DNA from: Marixanthomonas ophiurae
Lineage (GTDB): Bacteria; Bacteroidota; Bacteroidia; Flavobacteriales; Flavobacteriaceae
Length of the DNA: 64,000 nt
Direction: 5' to 3'
Assembly (NCBI RefSeq): GCF_003413745.1
Contig: NZ_QVID01000001.1
Location: 1,550,001-1,614,000, forward strand
A program made the position numbers and the translations under genes. This document shows, piece by piece, positions 46,607 to 54,970 of this stretch. Within the stretch, counting starts at the first letter, position 1; every line of letters starts with the position of its first letter. Under the pieces are notes generated by a model. It searched no databases. It was not told where the DNA came from and saw only the letters and a program-made list of their open reading frames with translations.

Positions 46607-47371
46607 TTATTTTTTACAAACAGGTAACAATTCGCCTTTTGCCAAGCGGTAGGTATTGATTTCTTCTTCAGAAAAAGCCTTTGTGTAATCAAGCGCTTGA
46701 ACTGAAAACCCAATTGAAGTCAGTTTCTCGAAGTAATCCATTCCATAAATACGCACGTGATCATACTGTCCAAATATTTTAGCGCGCTCTTTTGGGTCGG
46801 TTATAGAGTCGTCTTCAAAAGTTGTTTTTCTATCGTTTTCTAAAGGTATTTGCAGAATTGCTGTTCCACCTGGAGCTAAAATGCGATATAACTCTTTCAT
46901 GGCTGTAGCATCGTCTGGTATATGTTCTAATACGTGGTTACAGATTATAAAATCAAATTCACCGTTGGAAAAAGGTAAGTCACAGATGTCAGCTTTTACA
47001 TCTGCAATAGGGGAGTTAAGGTCTGTAGTTATATACTTTAAATTCTTCATTTTCCTAAAACGCTTATAAAAAGCTTGTTCAGGAGCAAAATGAAGAACTC
47101 TTAATTTTGAAGAAAAGAAAGACGTTTCATTTTTTAAATATAACCAACACAATCGATGGCGTTCCAATGACAACGTACCGGGCGCTAATACATTTTCGCG
47201 TACTTTTTCGTAGCCATAAGGTAGAAATTTACGATAGGATTGACCATTAATAGGATCGGTATAGTTGTCACCTCTTAAAAAAAAGGCGACAAATGGTTTC
47301 ACCAAATAGCTTAACCTAATTAATAGGGGACGAGGTATTATATTCAGAAAAAAAGTAGATAGCTTTTGCAT
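46607..47371 (-). CDS. Class I SAM-dependent methyltransferase
   Basis: This 254-residue protein has a methyltransferase type 11-like domain, with LRVLHFAPEQAFYKRF near residue 88 and the post-motif CNHVLEHIPDDATAMKELYRIL near 145. The N-terminus has a hydrophobic and basic stretch (FFLNIIPRPLLIRLSYLVKPF) that may associate with the membrane. The substrate is unknown. It starts 11 bases after the map stop, so it is probably co-transcribed with map and the HAD gene. Confidence 0.87.
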   Translation of the reverse strand: MQKLSTFFLNIIPRPLLIRLSYLVKPFVAFFLRGDNYTDPINGQSYRKFLPYGYEKVRENVLAPGTLSLERHRLCWLYLKNETSFFSSKLRVLHFAPEQAFYKRFRKMKNLKYITTDLNSPIADVKADICDLPFSNGEFDFIICNHVLEHIPDDATAMKELYRILAPGGTAILQIPLENDRKTTFEDDSITDPKERAKIFGQYDHVRIYGMDYFEKLTSIGFSVQALDYTKAFSEEEINTYRLAKGELLPVCKK

Positions 47372-47382
47372 GGCTGAGCAGG

Positions 47383-48201
47383 TTACAGCACCAATTCTTT
47401 TTGACGGAATTCATTCTCCTCATCACTTTCAATACCCAAAGCATCATAGATATAAGCAAATGTAGATAGTAATTCTGGTTTCCCATTTATCAAGGCTACA
47501 TCATGCTCAAAATGGGCGCTGGGTTTACGGTCTGCAGTTAATATGGTCCAACCATCTTTTAATTGCTCAATACGTCTCGTGCCTAAATTAATCATCGGTT
47601 CAATAGCAACAGTCATTCCTTCAACAAACTTTTTGCCACGACCTCTACGGCCATAGTTTGGCATTTCAGGATCTTCGTGCATTTTCCGGCCTAAACCGTG
47701 TCCCACTAATTCGCGAACTACGCCATACCCGTGATCTTCGCAATAATTCTGAATGGCATAACCAACATCGCCTACGCGATTCCCTTTTTTAAATTCACGG
47801 ATACCCACATAGAGTGATTCTTTAGTGACTTGTAATAGCTTTTTTACTTCGGGTGTTACTTCACCCACTTCAAACGTATAAGCGTGATCACCATAAAAAC
47901 CATTTTTTACAGAGCCACAATCAATAGAAATAATATCTCCTTCTTTAAAAGGAACGTCATTTGGAATACCGTGTACCACCTGAGCGTTCGGACTCATGCA
48001 TAAACTGTTAGGGAAGTCGTACATTCCTAAAAAACCAGGAACAGCACCGTGATCTCTAATAAATTCTTCTGCCAATTTATCCAAGTGAAGCGAGGTTACG
48101 CCGGGTTTTACTTCTTTGGCTAACATTCCTAATGTTTTGGAAACAATTAAAGCCGCTTCTCGCATTAATTCGATTTCTTCGTTGTTTTTAGGTATGATCA
48201 T
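47383..48201 (-). CDS. map: Type I methionine aminopeptidase
   Basis: MetAP removes the initiator methionine from nascent proteins. I start at the ATG at 48199-48201 (MIIPKNNEEIELMREAALIV), giving 272 residues. The open frame extends 33 codons upstream, but that stretch overlaps the HAD gene. The metal ligands can be read as Asp in ISIDCGSVKNGFYGDHAYTF (both Asp positions), His in GHGLGRKMHEDPEMPNYG, Glu in MTVAIEPMI and Glu in HFEHDVAL. It lies between the HAD gene and the methyltransferase with gaps of 11 bases on each side. Confidence 0.96.
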   Translation of the reverse strand: MIIPKNNEEIELMREAALIVSKTLGMLAKEVKPGVTSLHLDKLAEEFIRDHGAVPGFLGMYDFPNSLCMSPNAQVVHGIPNDVPFKEGDIISIDCGSVKNGFYGDHAYTFEVGEVTPEVKKLLQVTKESLYVGIREFKKGNRVGDVGYAIQNYCEDHGYGVVRELVGHGLGRKMHEDPEMPNYGRRGRGKKFVEGMTVAIEPMINLGTRRIEQLKDGWTILTADRKPSAHFEHDVALINGKPELLSTFAYIYDALGIESDEENEFRQKELVL

Positions 48202-48212
48202 GTTCTTCTTTT

Positions 48213-48617
48213 TTAAAAAGGAAACCATCCTTTTCTCTTTTTCTTGGTTTGTATGACCGGCTTTTCTTCGCCAATAAACTGTTGGTATATTTGTCCCCAT
48301 TCTAATAAACCGCCAATATTTCGGTCATCAATAAAAATATCGGCATTTATTTTTCTGCTATATTTTGGGTCGAATTTTTCTTCAGGAAAACTTTTATTTA
48401 CGGAATAAAACTCAACTCCTTGTTCTTTACAAAAAGCTACTGCATCATCTAAAGTCTTACCATTTCTGTATGTCCATAATATTAACCGATGTCCATTTTC
48501 TTGAAGTTTCTTCAACGTTTCAAAAGCAAATAGTTTGGGTTTACCAATGTTTGGGTATTGATCCTCAACAATGGTTCCGTCAAAATCTATCGCAATGGTC
48601 AAGGTTTCAGTAATCAT
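48213..48617 (-). CDS. Small HAD-like hydrolase
   Basis: This 134-residue protein has HAD motif I, AIDFDGTIVED (Asp11 and Asp13), a motif II-like LILWTYRNGKTLDDAV, and a motif IV-like DIFIDDRNIGG. It lacks a cap domain. It resembles the compact BT_0820-type phosphatases of Bacteroidota. The C-terminal 20 residues are basic (TKKKRKGWFPF). The substrate is unknown. It has its own -7 promoter box and leads the HAD-map-methyltransferase run. Confidence 0.85.
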   Translation of the reverse strand: MITETLTIAIDFDGTIVEDQYPNIGKPKLFAFETLKKLQENGHRLILWTYRNGKTLDDAVAFCKEQGVEFYSVNKSFPEEKFDPKYSRKINADIFIDDRNIGGLLEWGQIYQQFIGEEKPVIQTKKKRKGWFPF

Positions 48618-48633
48618 AGCTTATTGTAAACGG

Positions 48634-48641
48634 CAAAAATA
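48634..48641 (-). promoter_or_regulatory. -7 box of the HAD-map promoter
   Basis: On the minus strand this reads TATTTTTG followed by C and lies about 16 bases before the HAD gene ATG. It fits the TAnnTTTG consensus. Confidence 0.5.
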
Positions 48642-48656
48642 CAAATATTGTAGCAC

Positions 48657-49280
48657 TTACTCTTCGTAAGCGTGCTTGTAATCTGCACCGCTTAAAATAG
48701 CATACACATCAGCCTCAAGACTTTCTATAGCATATTCCACAAAGCGACCCATTTCTTCACCATCTTTATAGAAAATTATGGTTGGGACATTGGTAATATT
48801 TAATCCCTCCTCATAACCGGAAGGTGTATCTTTTTCTCGCGAAACAGTAATTAATTTGAAATTATCATAATTATAGTTAGCCGCGTCAAGAATTTTGTAC
48901 AAACGCGGTGTTTCTCGCTTGCTATCGCCACACCAAGTCCCCATGAAAGTTGTTATTTTCACATCCTTTAAAAGCGGTGCTATTTTAGAAACAAGTTCTT
49001 CATCTATATTGTAAGTTTCAAAATTTTTATCAAACCAACTGCCGAAAGGGGCTTTCTTTAAGCCACTGCGATTGGCTTTTCCAAGTAAAATTACAGACTC
49101 TTTGTAGGGTACTGTTTTATTAATTTCTTCGGAAGAACTTTTTTCTGAAACCATTTGGGGAGTTTTTGTAGTTACTTCAGTTTTTTCAGTATTCATAGCG
49201 GTTTCTTTTTTAGTAGCATCTTTTGAAGAAGAACAAGCTATAAAAGTGATTGCTGTAAGGGCAAAAATTATTTTTTTCAT
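48657..49280 (-). CDS. Thioredoxin-fold lipoprotein with a single active-site cysteine
   Basis: This 207-residue lipoprotein has lipobox TFIAC (Cys16), then a Ser/Thr/Lys-rich linker (about 18-65) and a thioredoxin-like domain (about 75-200). The active site reads TWCGDSKRETP, a C-x-x-S instead of the redox-active C-x-x-C, and NVTNVPTIIFYKDG-like sequence (NITNVPTIIFYKDG) carries the usual cis-proline. With one cysteine it would act as a monothiol protein, for example in disulfide reshuffling or glutathione-type chemistry, or as a binding protein. It follows gpmI with a 6-base gap. Confidence 0.87.
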   Translation of the reverse strand: MKKIIFALTAITFIACSSSKDATKKETAMNTEKTEVTTKTPQMVSEKSSSEEINKTVPYKESVILLGKANRSGLKKAPFGSWFDKNFETYNIDEELVSKIAPLLKDVKITTFMGTWCGDSKRETPRLYKILDAANYNYDNFKLITVSREKDTPSGYEEGLNITNVPTIIFYKDGEEMGRFVEYAIESLEADVYAILSGADYKHAYEE

Positions 49281-49286
49281 CTTTTT

Positions 49287-50801
49287 TTAAATTAAGGAAT
49301 CTTGTGTCATGGATTCCGGTTTAGTAACTCCCATTAGTTTTAAAACGGTCGGTGCAATAGCTCCTAAAATACCTTTTTCTACTGTTTTAATATCGTTATC
49401 TACAATAATAATAGGAACTGGGTTTGTCGTGTGTGCGGTGTTGGGTGAGCCGTCTGGGTTTCGCATGGTTTCACTATTTCCATGATCTGCTAAAACTATT
49501 GTAGTATAATCATTTTTAAGAGCTGCTTCAATAATACTTTTAGAACAACTATCAACCGTTTCGCAGGCTTTAATAGCGGCTTCAAAAACACCGGTGTGGC
49601 CCACCATATCAGGATTAGCAAAGTTTAAACAAATAAAATCTGCCGATTTTGAATTGATTTCAGGAATAATTTTATCTCGAATTTCATAAGCGCTCATTTC
49701 GGGCTGTAAATCATACGTAGCTACTTTTGGCGATGGGCAAAGAATGCGACGTTCACCAATAAAAGGTTTTTCTCTCCCGCCAGAAAAGAAAAACGTTACG
49801 TGCGGATATTTTTCGGTTTCCGCAATGCGTATTTGGGTTTTATTATTTTGCTCAAGAACCTCGCCCAACGTTTCTTTAATGTTCGCTTTATTATAAACCA
49901 CCGATATATTTTTGAACGACTCGTCATAATTAGTCAGGGTGATAAACTTCAAAGGCAACGTTTCCATGTTATATTCTGGGAAATTCTGTTGCGTCAATGC
50001 TTCGGTAAGTTGTCTTCCTCTATCTGTTCTAAAATTAAAGAAAATAACGACATCGTCTTTTTCAATTGTAGCAACGGGTGTTTCATTTTCCGTCAGTACG
50101 ATGGGTTCGATAAATTCATCAGTTATGTTTTCAGCATAACTATCTTTAATGCTCTGTACGGCATTGGTTGAATGTTGGCCTTTTCCAAAGACCAACAAAT
50201 CGTACGCATTTTTTACACGTTCCCAACGTTTATCACGATCCATGGCGTAATACCTGCCAATTACGGAAGCTAATTTCCCTTTGGTAGTTTTAAGATGTTC
50301 TTGTAAGTCTTGAATATGTCCCGCTCCAGATTTAGGGTCCACATCGCGACCATCGGTAAAGGCATGAACAAACATATTTTCAATCCCTTCGTTATCGGCC
50401 GCAGTAAGTAACCCTTTTAAATGGTTTATATGCGAATGCACGCCCCCGTTGGATACCAAGCCAATAAAATGAACTTTTTCGTTATGCTTTTTAGCGTAGT
50501 TAAAAGCTTCTTTTAAAACAGGTTCTTCTTTTAAGGTGTCATTTTCAACTGCTAAATTTATTTTTGCTAAATCCTGATATACAATACGACCAGCACCTAA
50601 ATTCATATGGCCCACTTCGCTGTTTCCCATTTGACCTTCAGGTAAACCAACGTTCATCCCGTGGGTAAGTAATTGCGCATTCGGATATTTGGAATATAAA
50701 GAATCAATAAAAGGGGTTTCAGCTTCTTCTATAGCAGAAACAGCTGGATCTTGGGTAATTCCCCATCCATCAAGAATGAGTAAAAGGACTTTTTTGTTCA
50801 T
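49287..50801 (-). CDS. gpmI: Cofactor-independent phosphoglycerate mutase
   Basis: GpmI interconverts 3- and 2-phosphoglycerate in glycolysis using two Mn ions and no 2,3-bisphosphoglycerate. The 504-residue length fits. The alkaline-phosphatase fold signatures are LLILDGWGITQDP at the N-terminus with the metal-binding Asp, GNSEVGHMNLGAGRIVYQ with the catalytic Ser near residue 61, and FINFANPDMVGHTG-like sequence (LNFANPDMVGHTG) near 392. VLADHGNSETM lies near 440. It has its own -7 box and is followed by the thioredoxin-like lipoprotein. Confidence 0.97.
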   Translation of the reverse strand: MNKKVLLLILDGWGITQDPAVSAIEEAETPFIDSLYSKYPNAQLLTHGMNVGLPEGQMGNSEVGHMNLGAGRIVYQDLAKINLAVENDTLKEEPVLKEAFNYAKKHNEKVHFIGLVSNGGVHSHINHLKGLLTAADNEGIENMFVHAFTDGRDVDPKSGAGHIQDLQEHLKTTKGKLASVIGRYYAMDRDKRWERVKNAYDLLVFGKGQHSTNAVQSIKDSYAENITDEFIEPIVLTENETPVATIEKDDVVIFFNFRTDRGRQLTEALTQQNFPEYNMETLPLKFITLTNYDESFKNISVVYNKANIKETLGEVLEQNNKTQIRIAETEKYPHVTFFFSGGREKPFIGERRILCPSPKVATYDLQPEMSAYEIRDKIIPEINSKSADFICLNFANPDMVGHTGVFEAAIKACETVDSCSKSIIEAALKNDYTTIVLADHGNSETMRNPDGSPNTAHTTNPVPIIIVDNDIKTVEKGILGAIAPTVLKLMGVTKPESMTQDSLI

Positions 50802-50817
50802 GGCAGTAATTGAACTA

Positions 50818-50825
50818 CAAAGATA
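50818..50825 (-). promoter_or_regulatory. -7 box of the gpmI promoter
   Basis: On the minus strand this reads TATCTTTG, a TAnnTTTG match ending 16 bases before the gpmI ATG, so a short leader is expected. Confidence 0.5.
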
Positions 50826-50898
50826 CTAATTGATGAAGAATAAAATGAGGATGTAAATAAACTTGGCATTTCAAAAATAGCTTTTAGTAAAACTTCTA

Positions 50899-51327
50899 TC
50901 ATAACCCTAGATTAGGAATGTGTTTTATTTTATGATACGTTAAAGCCGCTTTAATGCACTTTTTCAGTTCAATTTCTGGAATTGTATCGTCCATTTGAAA
51001 AATGATAGCTCGATTTCCTTCAAAAGCAAAAATATCTTTATAAACCATTTTAAATGTTGGTACTAACTTGCTGGTACATTTAAAATATATGGCGTATTGA
51101 TTTGGTGCTTTTTCTTTCCAATCAATCCGTATGGTGCTTCCTTTTTTAACCAAATAACTAGGCTCGCCCCATTTTAAAGTTTCTTCTAAATTTGTTATTT
51201 CCTCTGTGTTTTCTGCTGTTTCAACAATCAATTTCCTAAGGTTGGATAGTTTTTTCTGAATGAAATTGGGATAGTTGTTGAAAACGGCTTCCACTTTAGG
51301 ATTTGTTTGAATATGTATATTTTCCAT
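50899..51327 (-). CDS. DUF1801 (YdhG-like) protein
   Basis: This 142-residue protein matches the DUF1801 alpha/beta family: VEAVFNNYPNFIQKKLSNLR near the start, EETLKWGEPSYLVKKGSTIR near residue 48 and IIFQMDDTIPEIELKKCI near the end. The fold is related to iron-chaperone-like YdhG proteins, but no function is established. It follows the M48 peptidase gene on the same strand, with 18 bases between. Confidence 0.82.
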   Translation of the reverse strand: MENIHIQTNPKVEAVFNNYPNFIQKKLSNLRKLIVETAENTEEITNLEETLKWGEPSYLVKKGSTIRIDWKEKAPNQYAIYFKCTSKLVPTFKMVYKDIFAFEGNRAIIFQMDDTIPEIELKKCIKAALTYHKIKHIPNLGL

Positions 51328-51345
51328 TTGTTTAAATTAAAAGCA

Positions 51346-52113
51346 CTATCCTCCGTACTTTTCAATAGCTTCTTCAATTTTTTCAATTCGGTTTTCCGGA
51401 TCTGGGTGCGTACTTTTAAATTCGGGTAAGCGGTTAGGGCCAGCGGCAGCTTTTAAAATTCTCATCACTTCAATCATTTCACGAGGATTGTATCCTGCAT
51501 CGATCATAAACTTAATGCCTAGGTCGTCACTTTCTAGTTCGTCTCCCCGGCCGTTGCCAAGCAGTACATTTTGCCCGATCCCAGCAACTAAACCACCAGC
51601 ATCGGCTCCAACGGAAGCTCCTTGTGAAACAGTCTGCCAAAATTCGGTTTCTGCAATTCGCTCTGCGGAATGGCGCCCCAGTACATGACCAATTTCATGA
51701 CCCAAAACACCTGCTAATTGGTCTTCATTGCTAAGTTGAGAAAACAACGCTTGTGTAATAAATATTTGTCCGCCTGGAAGCGCAAAAGCATTCACCGTTT
51801 CAGCATCTGATAACAAATGAAACTCATATTGATACGGGGTATCTTTAGCCATGCTGTTATTGACTAATTTTGCTCCCACCATATCTACATAGTTTTGCCT
51901 GCTTTGATCTTGGTAGAGTCCGCCGTATTGATCAATCATTTGTGGTGCACTTTGTAGCCCAATAGCGATTTCCTTTTCAGTAGACATAGAAATAGTCTGC
52001 TCCTTCCCAGTGTACGGATTTTCTTCTGTATTTGCACATTTCTTGAAAAAGGCGAAAGCAACGATAGCCAGACCAATAAATATCCTAATTTTCCAACTGC
52101 GTCTTGAAGCCAT
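51346..52113 (-). CDS. M48-family zinc metallopeptidase
   Basis: This 255-residue secreted or membrane-anchored peptidase has an N-terminal hydrophobic segment (about 8-24), then CANTEEN, which could be a lipobox-like site although it is atypical. The zinc site is HEIGH (His139, Glu140, His143), and the third ligand is predicted in DELESDDLGIKFMIDAGYNP near residue 195. It resembles LoiP/BepA-type envelope quality-control peptidases, although there is no TPR domain. FKSTHPDPENRIEKI near the end is a family signature. It sits between the M15 peptidase and the DUF1801 gene. Confidence 0.92.
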   Translation of the reverse strand: MASRRSWKIRIFIGLAIVAFAFFKKCANTEENPYTGKEQTISMSTEKEIAIGLQSAPQMIDQYGGLYQDQSRQNYVDMVGAKLVNNSMAKDTPYQYEFHLLSDAETVNAFALPGGQIFITQALFSQLSNEDQLAGVLGHEIGHVLGRHSAERIAETEFWQTVSQGASVGADAGGLVAGIGQNVLLGNGRGDELESDDLGIKFMIDAGYNPREMIEVMRILKAAAGPNRLPEFKSTHPDPENRIEKIEEAIEKYGG

Positions 52114-52137
52114 AATATTGGTTTTTAGAATACTAAG

Positions 52138-52881
52138 TTACGAAAGTAATTCGGGATTAATATCAAGAACATTTTCAGAACGGTACTTTTCTATAAATGC
52201 TTCTGAAAAATGTTCACTTCCTTTAATTTTTTCTTTTTGTAGTATGTCTTTTACATCTAACTTTTTATATTCCTGAAGCATAGGGATAGAAACTGGAGCA
52301 TAGCTAAAGTGCCAAGGCTCGTACTTAAAACCTTTTCGGTTGGCGTTGTCGGTATAGACTTCATAAAACCCAAATGAGTTGGCGTTTTCGGTAAGCCAGC
52401 TTTTTAATTTGCAAAAAGGACCGGTTCCATGAAAATGTTCGGGTTGTAATACGTTTTTAGGTCGTGGAGCATTCCCATCAATAATATCAATATCAGTGCC
52501 CCAATGGTGACGAGATGTCCCGGGAATAGTGGAATATTCAATTATTTTTTCAATCGCTTCAGTTGGCGAAAGACCTTGATTTGTAAACCTATTGTATTTT
52601 CCTTCAAAAATTTGTTTTTGGCGTTCAAAGCTTCGGTAAGCAGATACTACTTCAATCTGTATGTTTTCTTCTGCAGCAGCTTTCTTCATTTTTAAAAATG
52701 CTTTTTTTGCTTCTTTATGCATTTTTGAAGTATAACTATCGCCCACAATATCGGGATTGCCCTTTCCTATTAATTGATTAAGTGTAAATTGCTGCTGAAC
52801 AGCGGTAAAAGACAAGTGGGGCAATACAGCCAATGCAGTTGCTGAAAGTATCGAGGTTTTTATAAATTGTTTTCGCTTCAT
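52138..52881 (-). CDS. M15-family D-Ala-D-Ala carboxypeptidase (VanY-like)
   Basis: This 247-residue peptidase trims the terminal D-alanine of peptidoglycan stem peptides. The zinc ligands are in GTSRHHWGTDIDI near residue 128 and EPWHFSYAP near 208. VVSAYRSFERQKQIFEGKYN near 80 is the substrate-binding arginine region. The N-terminus MKRKQFIKTSILSATALAVLP resembles a Tat signal (consensus RRxFxK) but has RK in place of RR, so it may be Sec-dependent. Together with the M48 peptidase downstream it points to a cell-wall maintenance cluster. Confidence 0.9.
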   Translation of the reverse strand: MKRKQFIKTSILSATALAVLPHLSFTAVQQQFTLNQLIGKGNPDIVGDSYTSKMHKEAKKAFLKMKKAAAEENIQIEVVSAYRSFERQKQIFEGKYNRFTNQGLSPTEAIEKIIEYSTIPGTSRHHWGTDIDIIDGNAPRPKNVLQPEHFHGTGPFCKLKSWLTENANSFGFYEVYTDNANRKGFKYEPWHFSYAPVSIPMLQEYKKLDVKDILQKEKIKGSEHFSEAFIEKYRSENVLDINPELLS

Positions 52882-52927
52882 TTGGTATCTTCGAGGTTTA
52901 TTTAAAAGTACTATAATTATAAAACTT

Positions 52928-53353
52928 ATGAAGCTCTCTTTTGGTATAATTCCTCCTTCTGAAATTTTAATTATTATTCCTTTACTTCAAAAACTAGAAG
53001 AAAATACGATTCCAGAATCAGTTTCTAGAGAACGTGTTTTGGCAATGTCGAAAGAAAATTACGAATGTCTGGGAATCTACGATTTAGAAAAATTGATAGG
53101 TATTTGTGGACTCTGGTTTCAAACCCGTCATTATGCTGGTAAAAGCATGGAACTGGATCACGTATATATTGATAATGAATACCAAAGTAAGGGAGTGGGT
53201 AAAAAATTAATGGAATTTGTTACTGAATATGCTGTTAAAAAAGAATGTAATTGGTTGGAACTAAATACGTATGTACATAATTTTGCTTCGCATAAATTTT
53301 ATTATAACCAAGGGTTTGTAGCCAAAGGCTATCATTTTGTTAAAGAGCTTTAA
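52928..53353 (+). CDS. GNAT-family N-acetyltransferase
   Basis: This 141-residue protein is a single GNAT domain. The acetyl-CoA binding loop is read in YIDNEYQSKGVGKKLMEFV near residue 78 (Q/RxxGxG/A type), and FYYNQGFVAKGYHF near the end is the usual final strand. The substrate is unknown and could be an amine, amino acid or protein. It is a single plus-strand gene between M15 peptidase (divergent) and pepE (convergent, 9-base gap). Confidence 0.9.
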   Translation: MKLSFGIIPPSEILIIIPLLQKLEENTIPESVSRERVLAMSKENYECLGIYDLEKLIGICGLWFQTRHYAGKSMELDHVYIDNEYQSKGVGKKLMEFVTEYAVKKECNWLELNTYVHNFASHKFYYNQGFVAKGYHFVKEL

Positions 53354-53362
53354 GTTATTTTT

Positions 53363-54073
53363 TTAAAGCGTTAGCTGACTGAGCGAAGTAGAAGTAGCAA
53401 CTTCTACAGGATCTTTTCCTTGCTTAAAAATACGAGCATTGTGTTCGCCTTCTAAAACGATTGAGCTACCATTAACCCGTAACCAGCTTCCTTCACGTAA
53501 ACCTACTACTGGAATATTATTTTGAGTGTGAAACTCTTTTATTCTAGTTTCACGGGTTTCGCCCATATGTTCACTTGAAGGGTTCGGGTCTAAATAATGT
53601 GGATTTACATTAAACGGAATTACACCTAATGTTTTAAATGATGGCGGATATACAATGGGCATATCGTTTGTGGTTTTCATACTTACACCGCAAATATTGC
53701 TACCAGCACTTGTGCCAAGATACGGTGTGCCATTAAATATGGCTTCGCGTAAGGATTCCATTACTTGGTTTTTATACAATGAGGAAACTAAAACAAAGGT
53801 ATTGCCGCCTCCGGTAAAAATTCCTTTAGCTTCTTTAATCGCTTTAACAGGATCTTGGAAGGAATGAAGCCCCACCACTTTCTTATTTAGTTTTTCAAAT
53901 GCTTTAGATGCTTTTTCGGTATATTGATCGTGAGAAATCCCTCCGGGACGGGCATAGGGAATGAACAGGATTTCATCGGTTTCAGAAAAAAACTCTGTCA
54001 ATGCATCGGTTAAATAATCTAAATAATTTCCATTATAAATAGTTGAGGTACTTGCAACAATTAGGTTTTTCAT
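53363..54073 (-). CDS. pepE: Dipeptidase E (peptidase S51)
   Basis: PepE hydrolyses dipeptides with N-terminal aspartate. The 236-residue length is standard. The nucleophile serine is in YLGTSAGSNICGVSM near residue 125, and FTGGGNTFVLVSSLY near 88 and FNVNPHYLDPN near 158 are further family blocks. It fits peptide catabolism together with the secreted peptidases nearby. It is divergent from the CarboxypepD_reg-like gene with about 80 bases between. Confidence 0.94.
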   Translation of the reverse strand: MKNLIVASTSTIYNGNYLDYLTDALTEFFSETDEILFIPYARPGGISHDQYTEKASKAFEKLNKKVVGLHSFQDPVKAIKEAKGIFTGGGNTFVLVSSLYKNQVMESLREAIFNGTPYLGTSAGSNICGVSMKTTNDMPIVYPPSFKTLGVIPFNVNPHYLDPNPSSEHMGETRETRIKEFHTQNNIPVVGLREGSWLRVNGSSIVLEGEHNARIFKQGKDPVEVATSTSLSQLTL

Positions 54074-54154
54074 AGTTCAGATTAAAAAATAATATGATAA
54101 ATTTAACAAACGTACTTTAAAAAATGGCGTCTTTATATTGTAATTTAACTAATC

Positions 54155-54970
54155 ATGCGTATTAAACTAACCATACTACTTGTTTTACTCCCACTGCTAT
54201 CAATAGCTCAGGACATAGAAAGAGTTGTCATTGAGGGTTTTATAACCGCTCCAGTGAGTGAAGATGTAGAGGGTGTAAATATTTACAATAACTCTACCCA
54301 AAAAGGAACAGTCACCAATGATAAAGGAGAATTTAAATTAAAAGTGGGGGTTAACGATCGAGTATTAGTAACCGCATTGCAATTTCAGAGTTTTACTATA
54401 ATTGTTGATAAAGGGATTGTAGATACCAAAATCATGAAAATTTATTTAAACCCGGCTGTAAATCAGTTAGAAGAAGTAATTGTGAGACCCTATGATCTTT
54501 CTGGAAACATTGTTGCCGACGTAAACAGGGTAAAAACCTACACGTTTGCACCTAAAATGGACTTATCCTATGAAGCCTTAAATTATAAATATGAATTTCA
54601 GCCAGATGCATTAACCAAAGTTGAAGGCAACGCTGCAGAAGAAGCTTTGCATGACAACGCTTTAAAAAATGGGGCTAATATATTGGGTATTATAGGACTT
54701 TTGTTTCCTGAAAATATGGAAATAAATCTTGTGAAAAATAAAAATATCGAAGACCGGGTGCAAATTTCCAGAACGCTACGGCAACGCTTCAGTAACGCAT
54801 ATATTGAAGAAACTTTTGGTATTCCCAAGGAAAAAGCAAATGATTTCCTCTATTTTGCCGAAGATGGCGGGTTAACCGAAACAATGCTAAAGGGTGAAAA
54901 CGAAATGGAATTGCTTGATTACATGTACCAACAAAGTAATTTGTACAAAAAAAATAGTGAAGAAGAGTAA
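54155..54970 (+). CDS. CarboxypepD_reg-like domain protein, first paralog
   Basis: This 271-residue exported protein has a signal peptide (residues 1-18, LLSIAQ) and a CarboxypepD_reg-like beta domain (about 25-110: VEGVNIYNNSTQKGTVTND, GEFKLKVGVNDRVLVTA). LEEVIVRPYDLSGNIVADV then leads into a helical C-terminal region (about 130-271). This resembles the N-terminus of a TonB receptor without plug or barrel. The following gene encodes a paralog with the same layout, starting 14 bases inside the end of this one. The function is unknown. An envelope role is likely. Confidence 0.8.
   Translation: MRIKLTILLVLLPLLSIAQDIERVVIEGFITAPVSEDVEGVNIYNNSTQKGTVTNDKGEFKLKVGVNDRVLVTALQFQSFTIIVDKGIVDTKIMKIYLNPAVNQLEEVIVRPYDLSGNIVADVNRVKTYTFAPKMDLSYEALNYKYEFQPDALTKVEGNAAEEALHDNALKNGANILGIIGLLFPENMEINLVKNKNIEDRVQISRTLRQRFSNAYIEETFGIPKEKANDFLYFAEDGGLTETMLKGENEMELLDYMYQQSNLYKKNSEEE

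Noticed and set aside
48202-48300. Extended N-terminus of map
   Set aside because: The extra 33 codons overlap the HAD gene and have no family similarity. The ATG at 48199-48201 gives the usual MetAP N-terminus.
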